A stretch of DNA of 64,000 nt, taken from positions 45,092,989 through 45,156,988 of the forward strand of contig CP136064.1 of NCBI GenBank assembly GCA_032622095.1, in the 5' to 3' direction. The DNA comes from Siphonodentalium dalli (Eukaryota > Mollusca > Scaphopoda > Gadilida > Siphonodentaliidae). The translations under genes and the position numbers were made by a program. This document shows positions 45,551 to 56,597 of this stretch, in pieces. Within the stretch, counting starts at the first letter, position 1. Each line of letters starts with the position of its first letter. Under the pieces are notes generated by a model that worked only from the letters and a program-made list of their open reading frames with translations, had not been told where the DNA came from and made no database searches.

Positions 45551-45904
45551 CTACATACCTATAGGGGCGCCTGCGGCGCATAAGATACTATGGGAGGCGG
45601 GATGGGGTGGTGGGTGGTTACTACATACCTAGGGGCGCCTGCGGCGCATAAGATACTATGGAAGGCGGGGTGGGTGGTTGGTGGTTACTACATACCTAGG
45701 GGCGCATGCGGCGCATAAGATACTATGGGAGGCGGGATGGGGTGGTGGGTGGTTACTACATACATAGAGGCGCCTGCGGCGCATAATATACTATGGGTGG
45801 CGGGATGGGGTGGTGGGTGGGTACTACATACCTAGGGGCGCCTGCGGCGCATAATATACTATGGGAGGCGGGATGGGGTGGTGGGTGGGTACTACATACC
45901 TAGT
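45551..45904 (+). repeat. 67-bp satellite, inverted orientation block
   Basis: GGGGCGCCTGCGGCGCATAA + GATACTATGGGAGGCGGGAT..., five units, reverse complement of the main block that follows. Confidence 0.92.
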
Positions 45905-48851
45905 AGTAAACAAACCCACCACCCCATCCCGCCTCCCATAGTATCTTATGCGCCGCAGGCGCCCCTATGTGTGTAGTACCCACCACCACCCCATCCCGCC
46001 TCCCATAGTATCTTATGCGCCGCAGGCGCACCTAGGTATGTAGTATCCACCCACCACGCCATCCCGCCTCCCATAGTATCTTACGCGCCGCAGGCGCCCT
46101 AGGTATGTAGTACCCACCCACCACGCCATCCCGCCTCCCATAGTATCTTACGCGCCGCAGGCGCCCTAGGTATGTAGTACCCACCCACCACGCCATCCCG
46201 CCTCCCATAGTATCTTACGCGCCGCAGGCGCCCTAGGTATGTAGTACCCACCCACCACGCCATCCCGCCTCCCATAGTATCTTACGCGCCGCAGGCGCCC
46301 TAGGTATGTAGTACCCACCCACCACGCCATCCCGCCTCCCATAGTATCTTACGCGCCGCAGGCGCCCTAGGTATGTAGTACCCACCCACCACGCCATCCC
46401 GCCTCCCATAGTATCTTACGCGCCGCAGGCGCCCTAGGTATGTAGTACCCACCCACCACGCCATCCCGCCTCCCATAGTATCTTACGCGCCGCAGGCGCC
46501 CTAGGTATGTAGTACCCACCCACCACGCCATCCCGCCTCCCATAGTATCTTACGCGCCGCAGGCGCCCTAGGTATGTAGTACCCACCCACCACGCCATCC
46601 AGCCTCCCATAGTATCTTACGCGCCGCAGGCGCCCTAGGTATGTAGTACCCACCCACCACGCCATCCCGCCTCCCATAGTATCTTACGCGCCGCAGGCGC
46701 CCTAGGTATGTAGTACCCACCCACCACGCCATCCCGCCTCCCATAGTATCTTACGCGCCGCAGGCGCCCTAGGTATGTAGTACCCACCCACCACGCCATC
46801 CCGCCTCCCATAGTATCTTATGCGCCCCTAGGTGTGTAGTACCCACCCACCACCCCATCACGCCTCCCATAGTATCTTATGCGCCGCAGGCGCCCCTAGG
46901 TGTGTAGTACCCACCCACCACCCCATCCAGCCTCCCATAGTATCTTATGCGCCGCAGGCGCCCCTAGGTTTGTAGTACCCACCCACCACGCCATCCCGCC
47001 TCCCATAGTATCTTATGCGCCCCTAGGTGTGTAGTACCCACCCACCACCCATCACGCCTCCCATAGTATTTTATGCGCCGCAGGCGCCCCTAGGTATGTA
47101 GTACCCACCCACCACCCCATCCCGCCTCCCATAGTATCTTATGCGCCGCAGGCGCCCCTAGGTATGTAGTACCCACCCACCACCCCATCCCGCCTCCCAT
47201 AGTATCTTATGCGCCGCATGCGCCCCTAGGTGTGTAGTACCCACCCACCACCCCATCACGCCTCCCATAGTATCTTATGCGCCGCATGCGCCCCTAGGTG
47301 TGTAGTACCCACCCACCACCCCATCACGCCTCCCATAGTATCTTATGCGCCGCATGCGCCCCTAGGTGTGTAGTACCCACCCACCACCCCATCACGCCTC
47401 CCATAGTATCTTATGCGCCGCATGCGCCCCTAGGTGTGTAGTACCCACCCACCACCCCATCACGCCTCCCATAGTATCTTATGCGCCGCAGGCGCCCCTA
47501 GGTGTGTAGTACCCACCCACCACCCCATCCAGCCTCCCATAGTATCTTATGCGCCGCAGGCGCCCCTAGGTTTGTAGTACCCACCCACCACGCCATCCCG
47601 CCTCCCATAGTATCTTACGCGCCGCAGGCGCCCTAGGTATGTAGTACCCACCCACCACGCCATCCCGCCTCCCATAGTATTTTATGCGCCGCAGGCGCCC
47701 CTAGGTATGTAGTACCCACCCACCACCCCATCCCGCCTCCCATAGTATCTTATGCGCCCCTAGGTGTGTAGTACCCACCCACCACCCCATCACGCCTCCC
47801 ATAGTATCTTATGCGCCGCAGGCGCCCCTAGGTGTGTAGTACCCACCCACCACCCCATCCAGCCTCCCATAGTATCTTATGCGCCGCAGGCGCCCCTAGG
47901 TTTGTAGTACCCACCCACCACGCCATCCCGCCTCCCATAGTATCTTACGCGCCGCAGGCGCCCTAGGTATGTAGTACCCACCCACCACGCCATCCCGCCT
48001 CCCATAGTATCTTACGCGCCGCAGGCGCCCTAGGTATGTAGTACCCACCCACCACGCCATCCCGCCTCCCATAGTATCTTACGCGCCGCAGGCGCCCTAG
48101 GTATGTAGTACCCACCCACCACGCCATCCCGCCTCCCATAGTATCTTACGCGCCGCAGGCGCCCTAGGTATGTAGTACCCACCCACCACGCCATCCCGCC
48201 TCCCATAGTATCTTACGCGCCGCAGGCGCCCTAGGTATGTAGTACCCACCCACCACGCCATCCCGCCTCCCATAGTATCTTACGCGCCGCAGGCGCCCTA
48301 GGTATGTAGTACCCACCCACCACGCCATCCCGCCTCCCATAGTATTTTATGCGCCGCAGGCGCCCCTAGGTATGTAGTACCCACCCACCACGCCATCCCG
48401 CCTCCCATAGTATCTTATGCGCCCCTAGGTGTGTAGTACCCACCCACCACCCCATCACGCCTCCCATAGTATCTTATGCGCCGCAGGCGCCCCTAGGTGT
48501 GTAGTACCCACCCACCACGCCATCCCGCCTCCCATAGTATCTTATGCGCCGCAGGGGCCCCTATAGGTTTGTAGTACCCACCCACCACGCCATCCCGCCT
48601 CCCATAGTATCTTATGCGCCGCAGGCGCCCCTATAGGTTTGTAGTACCCACCCACCACGCCATCCCGCCTCCCATAGTATCTTATGCGCCGCAGGCGCCC
48701 CTATAGGTTTGTAGTACCCACCCACCACGCCATCCCGCCTCCCATAGTATCTTATGCGCCGCAGGCGCCCCTAGGTATGTAGTACCCATCCACCACCCCA
48801 TCCCGTCTGCCATGGTATCTTATGCGCCGCAGGCGCCCCTAGGTATGTAGG
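45905..48851 (+). repeat. 67/68-bp GC-rich satellite, main block (~44 units)
   Basis: Unit TACCCACCCACCACGCCATC + CCGCCTCCCATAGTATCTTA + CGCGCCGCAGGCGCCCTAGG + TATGTAG. Sub-blocks of identical variants (ACGCCATC/TTACGC vs ACCCCATC/TTATGC; CAGGCG vs CATGCG) alternate in runs, showing local amplification. GC content is far above the surroundings. Confidence 0.95.
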
Positions 48852-48950
48852 GATAGCTAACTTGCTGCAGCAGGATAGCTAACTTGCTGCAGCATGATAG
48901 CTAACTTGCTGCAGCAAGATAACTAACCTGCTGCAGCAAGATAGCTAACT
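48852..48950 (+). repeat. Internal 22-bp repeat block
   Basis: GATAGCTAACTTGCTGCAGC units, right-arm orientation; followed by a restart of the satellite with the same ACATACCTAGTAGTAAACAA junction seen at 45895. Confidence 0.9.
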
Positions 48951-49784
48951 ACATACCTAGTAGTAAACAAACCCACCACCCCATCCCGCCTCCTATAGTA
49001 TCTTATGCGCCGCAGGCGCCCCAAGGTGTGTAGTACCCACCACCACCCCATCCCGCCTCCCATAGTATCGTACGCGCCGCAGGCGCCCTAGGTATGTAGT
49101 ACCCACCCACCACCCCATCCCGCCTCCCATAGTATCTTATGCGCCGCATGCGCCCCTAGGTGTGTAGTACCCACCCACCACCCCATCACGCCTCCCATAG
49201 TATCTTATGCGCCGCAGGCGCCCCTAGGTGTGTAGTACCCACCCACCACCCCATCCCGCCTCCCATAGTATCTTATGCGCCGCATGCGCCCCTAGGTGTG
49301 TAGTACCCACCCACCACCCCATCCCGCCTCCCATATTATCTTATGCGCCGCAGGCGCCCCTAGGTATGTAGTACCCACCCACCACCCCATCCCGCCTCCC
49401 ATAGTATCTTATGCGCCGCATGCGCCCCTAGGTGTGTAGTACCCACCCACCACCCCATCACGCCTCCCATAGTATCTTATGCGCCGCAGGCGCCCCTAGG
49501 TGTGTAGTACCCACCCACCACCCCATCCCGCCTCCCATATTATCTTATGCGCCGCAGGCGCCCCTAGGTGTGTAGTACCCACCCACCACCCCATCCAGCC
49601 TCCCATAGTATCTTATGCGCCGCAGGCGCCCCTAGGTTTGTAGTACCCACCCACCACGCCATCCCGCCTCCCATAGTATCTTATGCGCCGCAGGCGCCCC
49701 TAGGTATGTAGTACCCATCCACCACCCCATCCCGCCTGCCATGGTATCTTATGCGCCGCAGGCGCCCCTAGGTATGTAGGGATA
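48951..49784 (+). repeat. 67/68-bp satellite, second block
   Basis: About 12 further units. Its ending (CCCGCCTGCCATGGTATC...GTAGGGATAGC) nearly matches the end of the main block at 48805-48855, so a segment containing block end plus 22-bp repeats was duplicated. Confidence 0.92.
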
Positions 49785-50105
49785 GCTAACTTGCTGCAGC
49801 AGGATAGCTAACTTGCTGCAGCATGATAGCTAACTTGCTGCAGCAAGATAACTAACCTGCTGCAGCAAGATGGTAACTTGCTGCAGCAGGATAGCTAACT
49901 TGCTGCAGCAAGATAACTAACCTGCTGCAGCAAGATAGCTAACTTGCTGCAGCAAGATAACTAACTTGCTGCAGCAAGATAGCTAACTTGCTGCAGCAAG
50001 ATAGAAACTTGCTGCAGCAAGATAGCAATGCAGCAAGATAGTAACTTGCTGCAGCAAGATAGCTAACCTGCTGCAGCAAGATAGTTAACTTGCTGCAGCA
50101 AGATA
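49785..50105 (+). repeat. 22-bp array, right arm
   Basis: GATAGCTAACTTGCTGCAGC + AA units, reverse complement of the left arm. Confidence 0.92.
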
Positions 50106-50141
50106 CCAATATTATTCATCTGGCGCCTCTTCGCTTCCGTA

Positions 50142-50930
50142 CTACGCTTACAATAGCACCGAATGTTGAAAGTTACTTATTCAAATTTTGAGAAAATGGA
50201 TTACCTTTGGGGTTCCATTGCTTTTGCAAACTTATTAACATTTCCTATGGGATAACTACTCACCAATGAGTGTTTAGTATAGACAGGTCAATCTTATGTA
50301 AACTAGTGCCCCTTAGATAACATCAGAGATAACAACAGTACAAGCTGGTACCAGTGATAAGGATTAAATAGATACACATTTTAAGGCTTGTTTCATTTAT
50401 AATTTATAACAATAAGCTTTCGTCCGTATTTGCGACCTCTGCCAAGCGAATCAGAGGGATCCTTTTCAAACCCATCACCACAAAGCAGTGCAATCCTAAA
50501 TGTAACCCTTTCTTCGCATGAATTGGTAACCATCAACTGCATTGTCGTCTGGCTGTGATATTGTAACACTATACCATTGTCCTTACCATTGTACTGGTCT
50601 GCATATACATTAAAGAAACAGTGTTCACTGTTGACGTGTAATGAAACTGAATGTCATTGACTGTTACAGGAACTAGTCTGTCAAGTCTACCCGAATCTAG
50701 TATTTATTAAAATATGATAAACCTGTGATAATTGGTATTATTCTTAACAAATATTAAATAACCATGTTAACAGCTCAGAAGAATTAGGTCACAATGACAT
50801 ACCAACACCATTCATTCATAGCAACAACGTCGCAAGCATCATAGTGACATGTTTGCGATCATAATATCTGATAGTTATGGGAGAAATAACCAGAAAATAA
50901 CCATATTGTGTGTTCATATCTTGATTAAAG
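50142..50930. other. Intronic stretch before duplicated segment
   Basis: Has the short dispersed motif ACATTTCCTATGGGATAACT (about 50240) that also occurs near 44098, 27100 and 19880. No gene. Confidence 0.45.
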
Positions 50931-51301
50931 ACAATTATTACATATGCAATTTTTTTTCCGTTCTCAGAAAGACACTTTCAATTGTTAACATTAGTTTTAT
51001 TTAGTAAATTTCACCAATGTTATCACTATCAGTAGGTGAAAATGACTTTAAGTGCTTTATTTCTACTCAACAGAGAAAATAAGAACACATGCAAAGCTGT
51101 TTTTAAACTAAAAACAAAGTAAATATATAGGATGTGGATTAAAATTGCATGACTTATTTTGGCCTCCGGACACCCACCCACATGGGGAGGGGGGACATTG
51201 TGCATCGCACTTTTTAACCGGCCCCCATCATGATTTGATCTCAAACTGTTATACACAGCATATTATTATTATTATTATTTAATGCGGTGTGTTCTGTCTA
51301 G

Positions 51302-51464
51302 GTTACGGACTTGGTGTGGGACAGAACGTTGCTGGTGGCTACATTTCCTGGGGATCTGTGATCGAAGCGTGGCACGATGAGGTGCAGAATTACACTTACG
51401 GCAAGGAACCCGACGTCATATCTCGGGTCCACAGCCTTTAAAATTGATCGGACACTACACACAG
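51302..51464 (+). CDS. CAP gene, GHYTQ exon (copy B, frameshifted)
   Basis: Homologue of 374-534 with the same borders (TCTAG acceptor, GTGAGT donor). Two extra bases, a C in GGAACCCGACG and a T in AGCCTTTAAAA, make it 163 bp and put a TAA stop before GHYTQ. Both extra bases lengthen short homopolymers, so sequencing error is possible; a true allele-specific or copy-specific disruption is the alternative. Confidence 0.8.
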
Positions 51465-51526
51465 GTGAGTGATAATTATCACCTTGTTGAATATTTGTTT
51501 GAAAACGAATGATACGAAGCTCTTAA

Positions 51527-52478
51527 GGACTTTGCTAACCCAATTTTCCCCCAAATTTAACGGAGTCCAAAATAAAGGTTTATGTTCACTTTTATTACTA
51601 ATCACAGTAACCAGACCCATGGATGCTACATTTTAAGAGTATAATTCATGGTAGATTATGTTAGAAATTCAAAATGTGAAATTTATAGAAGTTTTTAAAA
51701 TTTATTTTTTCGAACCCAAAATCAACAACACGAAGGTCATATCTAAGAAAAAAATATGGGTATGAGTACTGAACACTGTGCAGAATGATGAACAATAAAG
51801 ATATACTCACATTTCTTCAGTTTTATTAAGATTTTTGGCTTGGAAGCAGTTGTCTACAAATGGTAGCTTTCATTGCTCAGCAAAGCTATTTGGGAACTGA
51901 ATTTGATGGGTCAAGATAATGTTCACTCAAGTCTGTTGGGATTCATGGGGATTATGACCAGCCAGTGCTGTACTTTATCCTGACTCAGGATGATTGGTGA
52001 CCTAGTTTCTGGGCTATGGGGTACACCAGATTGGGATTACACAATTATTTTGTCAAGAGATTCACAACACACTACTGTCCACAGATATTAACATTTAACT
52101 TCCACCTCACTATAAGCGATGTCAGGTAACTTACTCAATGATTTGTAAACAATTGGTTCTTAGTAATTTTATCAAAGAATGCTTGATAAATATGAATATT
52201 ATTTTATTGTTCATCATTCTTTCACAGTGTTCAGTAGACATTGCCATATTTTTTTTCTTTGATATGGACTTTGTGTTTATTGATTTTGGGTTCGAAAAAA
52301 TAGATTTTAAAAACCCTCTATAAATTTCACATTTGGTATTTCTAACATATTCTACCATTAATAATGCTCTTAACATGTTGCATTCATGTATTTGGTTACT
52401 GTGATTACTAACAAAAGTGAACATAAACCTTTATTTTGACTCCATCAAATTTGGGGAAAATTGGGTTAGCAAAAGTCC
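51527..52478. mobile_element. 952-bp TTAA-targeted TIR element
   Basis: GGACTTTGCTAACCCAATTT...CCCC at the left and AATTGGGTTAGCAAAAGTCC at the right, with inverted arms of about 280 bp. Flanked by TTAA (51523-51526, 52479-52482); copy A shows the empty site CTCTTAAACAG near 592. TTAA duplication fits the piggyBac superfamily. No transposase. Confidence 0.88.
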
Positions 52479-52484
52479 TTAAAC

Positions 52485-52584
52485 NNNNNNNNNNNNNNNN
52501 NNNNNNNNNNNNNNNNNNNNNNNNNNNNNNNNNNNNNNNNNNNNNNNNNNNNNNNNNNNNNNNNNNNNNNNNNNNNNNNNNNNN
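52485..52584. other. Assembly gap (100 N)
   Basis: Starts two bases after the right TTAA of the 952-bp element; sequence on both sides matches copy A, which has about 50 bp in between. Confidence 0.99.
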
Positions 52585-52759
52585 CTGTGTCATGTGGAAA
52601 AAAGTATGCTTTAGCTTTTGCATATACATGTATTAAAACTACCCGCTTGGAAACATAAAAACCCTAATATCCGCTTGGAAACATGCATGGCTAAAATCAT
52701 AGTAAAATGACGTTTAATTATCGAAATTTTCAAATATATAGAAGTTTGTGTAAACAATA

Positions 52760-53219
52760 TGTGACCCGCCATATCAAATCCAGTCGGAAGTTGGCATTTT
52801 TTTACCCTGTGCCAATGCATTCTCTTATATATGCTAGTCGACCATAGGTCGCCTCGCATAAATAAGAGAATGCATTGGCCTAACAATTTTTTACAATTTT
52901 AATAATTTGTTCTTGTATTCTTTAACATTTTTATAATTTCACCCACACAGAGCCCCAGACAAACATGAGCAGACGACACTCGTCTATATGCTTCTATATA
53001 TGTGTGGGGCTCCCTGCAGGGTAATGGATGTTTTTATTTTATGTCCTAAAAATTGTAAGAAACATTTATTAAAAAACATGATAAAAAAAATGTTAGGCCA
53101 ATGCATTCTCTTATATATGCGAGGCGACCTATGGTCGACTCGTATATATAAGAGAATGTATTGGCACAGGGTAAAAAAAAATCCCGACTTCCGACTGGAT
53201 TTGATATGGCGGGGTCACA
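52760..53219. mobile_element. Class iii element inserted in copy B only
   Basis: 460 bp with TGTGACCCGCC ends and TA flanks, two hairpin modules; inserted in the small palindrome seen intact at 781-834 in copy A. A short AT-rich stretch of the target is missing. Confidence 0.88.
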
Positions 53220-53370
53220 TATATAGACACCAGTTTATTATCGATATGTGTCCATGTGCACACATATTTTAAAATCCGACATGGTTTATCTGTTATCAGT
53301 GGTCCAGAGATCACCATGCAGTGAGCTTGTGCCAAAAGTAGACAACAAACAGCTTATTTCTAACTTTCAG

Positions 53371-53465
53371 ATAGTTTGTAATCGAACCTCCAAGGTTGGC
53401 TGCGGAGCTGCCTACTGCGAGCAGAGCCCATACAAGTGGTATTATGTCTGCAACTATCTATCTGG
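53371..53465 (+). CDS. CAP gene, CAP1/CAP2 exon (copy B)
   Basis: 95 bp, phase 0-2, same borders as 986-1080. Encodes IVCNRTSKVGCGAAYC...WYYVCNYLS. Only silent or minor differences from copy A. Confidence 0.88.
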
Positions 53466-53624
53466 GTACGTAAATGCATATATCGTGTACGTTGTCAAAA
53501 AAACTATGGTTTTTGAGAGACGCCGAAATACGATGTTACTGTCTTTATAGTATTTATTAGCTTAACGCGATTCCACATGAAAGGTGGATAATTTGATTCG
53601 GGTATATGGTCATTATTTTCAGCT

Positions 53625-54070
53625 GCATACCAACCTCTGGTTAAGTGATTCTTAATAAATTGCTATGATGCTGGTGGGGGGGGGGGGGGGGGGGGTGGTG
53701 ATGCTTTTAAGAACAAGTAAAGTCATTTTTTTTCCTAAAATATACGTTTTCGCCATGTTTGGGTAATCCGAGCGTTTTGAGAAAAGGCCAGTGGCTGTAT
53801 GCAACATTCATGAATATTTTAATCATGATTGCTCTGCGTAGTGTTTGCAGAACGACCGACATTGCTATATTGGTAATTTATAAACATAATGGGATTTTCT
53901 CCTTTCGTTCAGATTATCTAAAGGCGGCAAAAATGACAACTGTAGAACAAAAATAACGGCTTCTTAACAGCATCATTTTGCACGACCAGCATCGTATCAA
54001 TTCAGCAGGACCCACCAACATCATAGATAATTAGAAGGACCACTTTGCCAGGGATGACACAATGAATAGC
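53625..54070. mobile_element. Family 5 element (copy B)
   Basis: Counterpart of 1236-1646, also with a poly-G tract (about 53677-53694) in the left arm. Confidence 0.65.
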
Positions 54071-54204
54071 TGGATTATACGTATACATGTCATATGTTTC
54101 GAAGGCGAGAGTCTGTCATTGACATGCAAAACGCAACTGAAGATGTAATTATGTGACCATTTTTTCGATATGAGTGAGATGAATCCGGTTCCTGTTCGAG
54201 ATCA

Positions 54205-54565
54205 TTGTTCTAGTGGGCAGATATTCGTGTCCTTTAGTTGGCAGAGATCCATGTTCTAGTGGGCAGATATCCGTGTCCTATAGTTGGCAGCGATCCGTGT
54301 CATTTAGTTGGCAGAGACCCGTGTTCTATAGGTAGCAGAGATCAGTGTTCTAGTTGGTAGCGATCTGTGTTCAAGTAGGCAGAGATCCGTGTTCTATAGG
54401 TAGCAGAGATCAGTGTTCTAGTTGGTAGCGATCTGTGTTCAAGTAGGCAGAGATCAGTGTTCTAGTTGGTAGCGATCTGTGTTCAAGTAGGCAGAGATTC
54501 GTGTTCTTGTAGGCAGAGGTCCGTGTACTAGTTGGCAGAAATATGTGTTCTAGTTGGTAGACCGA
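54205..54565 (+). repeat. ~24-bp tandem repeat, expanded relative to copy A
   Basis: GTGTTCTAGTTGGTAGCGAT and GTAGGCAGAGATC units; a block of three units is repeated that is single in copy A. Confidence 0.85.
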
Positions 54566-54639
54566 TAGTCTTTCTGCACATTGGACCTAGACGTACATGT
54601 ATTTAATTATATTCTGATATCGCTTATGTTCGATTTCAG

Positions 54640-54719
54640 ACAAACTGACGCTGCTCATCCGTATAAGGCGGGGCCGACGTGCTCTTCGTGTCCCACTTCA
54701 TGCAAAGGGGGAGTTTGTG
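54640..54719 (+). CDS. CAP gene, hinge exon (copy B)
   Basis: 80 bp, phase 2-1, GTAAGG donor at 54720. Encodes HPYKAGPTCSSCPTSCKGGV + C, as in 2108-2187. Confidence 0.86.
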
Positions 54720-55766
54720 GTAAGGCCTAGGAAAAAGTACCTGTGTTTCGGGCTTCCCTTATACCCTAGTTTTAACCCCTACCCTAATGTTCTTTTCGTG
54801 GTTTTCGAGAAAATCTTTAGATATTTTCTGTAAACTGTATTTCATTAAAAGCACAAATTACTTATCATTTTTCATTGTCTCAAAATGAGTTGATTTCTTT
54901 GTTTGATACTTTTATTCCAATAACCAATAATACATGGTAATACGGAACATGAATTAATAACATAATGTGGGTGCTGGAAAACAGCACGGCGATTTAAAAT
55001 ATTTCACAGACATTTAAAGAGGTATCTAGTGTTCCAGACTTTCAGTTACAAGATGTGGAATATAACTGAATGCAACCCGCTGAATAACACGTTGAACGCC
55101 TGCATGTTATATGACATTTAATCGATATCTGTTTGTCAGATAATAGACAGATATTATGCCACTTTCTTATAAAAGATAAAAGAGTAAATAAGTAAAATAA
55201 TATAATATTTGTTCTTGCCATTAACGGAAAAATTGTTCTTATCATTCAATGTGTTTATTAAGTGCCACTTCTTGTTCCAATTGTGTTATTTTATATATTG
55301 GAGACGTATATTGCTGGATTCCTTAATACGTCTTTAAAACAAAGAACTGTCTCCATTACATACAATGTACATAAAGACAATCATTATTAAATAAATTTTG
55401 CAGACAAACTACAAAACTTAAATTAAAATTTAGAACCTACCTATACCCTTGTTTTTTTCTGACTTGTAATCCCAACCAAACATTTAATTTTCTTTTATCT
55501 AAGCCTATAGTATCGGGAAGCCTCCAAATGAGAACTAATATAAGCGCGTTTCACTCATGTATCGTTGTCAATATGTTTACGAAACGCTCTTTGAAAATCA
55601 ACCGATATCAGTGTGATGAACTCCCAGGAGTGTTCAGCGAGGCATAAGCTAAAAATAGATTTGGTTTTATATACTTATGTTAACAGTATTTGCCCCAAGA
55701 TTTACATTTATGATGTACAACATTTTCGTGTAAAAAGATGCATCATTATTGTCATTAATTTTACAG

Positions 55767-55865
55767 ATTGTGGAGGGCTGCTGTGTTACAATGGCGGAAC
55801 ATTGGATCCAAATACCTGCACGTGCAAATGCTACAGTGTCTATCAGGGGGAGGCTTGTGAGAAAC
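55767..55865 (+). CDS. CAP gene, EGF-like exon (copy B)
   Basis: 99 bp, phase 1-1, GTGAGT donor. Six-cysteine EGF-like module DCGGLLCYNGGTLDPN...YQGEACEK, same as 3232-3330. Confidence 0.88.
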
Positions 55866-55943
55866 GTGAGTAGCGGTGATAATAAACAAACGTGGCAACA
55901 GAATTATATGTTGGATCGTCCTGGTACATTCTTAACAGGAGTA

Positions 55944-56300
55944 TGTACTATATGTATACTATATACTTCGTTCCGCTATACTAAATCTATTTTCAATCAA
56001 TTTCTTTCTATTATTCCATAAGAAAAAAAAATCTCATTTTGATATATCTATCGATCCAGCCCACACTGTGAGTAGCTGAGTAACATATATACCAACAACG
56101 ATCTTCGAAAATTATTATTAACACAATTACCTAATATTATGTTATCATTCTCACAGCGTGGGCTTATTCACACGTAATCGGAAACGATCCCCATAAGCTT
56201 TATGCTTGATGTCGGATACCCTCCATAAACCAATATTCATGATTCATATTTTGTAATATACACTGTATTTGAATTATATGGAATAAATACTGTTTACATC
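55944..56300. mobile_element. 357-bp insertion with 10-bp flanking duplication, copy B only
   Basis: AACAGGAGTA occurs on both sides (55934-55943, 56301-56310) and once in copy A (near 3399). The insert contains inverted CCCACACTGTGAGTA / CTCACAGCGTGGG. Superfamily not identified. It supplies the last codons and stop of the minus-strand gene beside it. Confidence 0.75.
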
Positions 56301-56597
56301 AACAGGAGTACGACAATGCAGACTATATCTCCTTTGAATCCTCACATCGCTATATGCTACTCCTCGCATATCCGTGCGATAGGAATACTGATTCCATTGG
56401 AAGTGCATGTGTGTAGAATGTAGATCCGCACACCCACACTCCCAATCAATTAGAATTGTAGTACAATCACATGTACAATTTAATGCCATATCTTCGGGAG
56501 AGCCCCCAAACTCAGACACCTTTCCTTCCTCTGTTAAGTTGAATTTGTAACTCAACGACCCACTCATAATGAAACCGATGATTACCAGAAGCTTCAT
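56274..56597 (-). CDS. Small secreted cysteine-rich protein, intron-nested
   Basis: 107-residue minus-strand frame starting MKLLVIIGFIMSGSLSYKFN, a good signal peptide (cleavage likely after SLS or SYK). The mature part is acidic then Cys-rich: LNCTCDCTT, DWECGCADLH and a late LHCRTP, six cysteines in all. It lies wholly within the intron between the EGF and ShKT exons of the CAP gene, on the opposite strand. The stop codon falls in the 357-bp insertion, so the C-terminus (PVDVNSIYSI) may be new. A splice donor near the end cannot be excluded. No family recognised; the twin at 3400-3695 is broken. Confidence 0.5.
   Translation of the reverse strand: MKLLVIIGFIMSGSLSYKFNLTEEGKVSEFGGSPEDMALNCTCDCTTILIDWECGCADLHSTHMHFQWNQYSYRTDMRGVAYSDVRIQRRYSLHCRTPVDVNSIYSI

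Larger units (their letters stand above)
45185..50141. mobile_element. 4.95-kb inverted-repeat element with satellite-array arms
   Basis: Outer ends TACGGAAGCGTAGAGGCGCC and inverse GGCGCCTCTTCGCTTCCGTA, followed inward by 22-bp arrays in opposite orientations (45225-45550; 49785-50105), and a core of 67/68-bp satellite in both orientations. No coding frame of transposase type. Lies in the intron between the 44473 and 51302 exons. Confidence 0.8.

Noticed and set aside
45225-50105. CRISPR array
   Set aside because: Repeats are contiguous with no unique spacers, and the window is eukaryotic; these are satellites.
52131-52424. Overlapping frames on both strands near 52.1-52.4 kb
   Set aside because: They lie in the inverted arms of the 952-bp TTAA element and show no transposase motifs.
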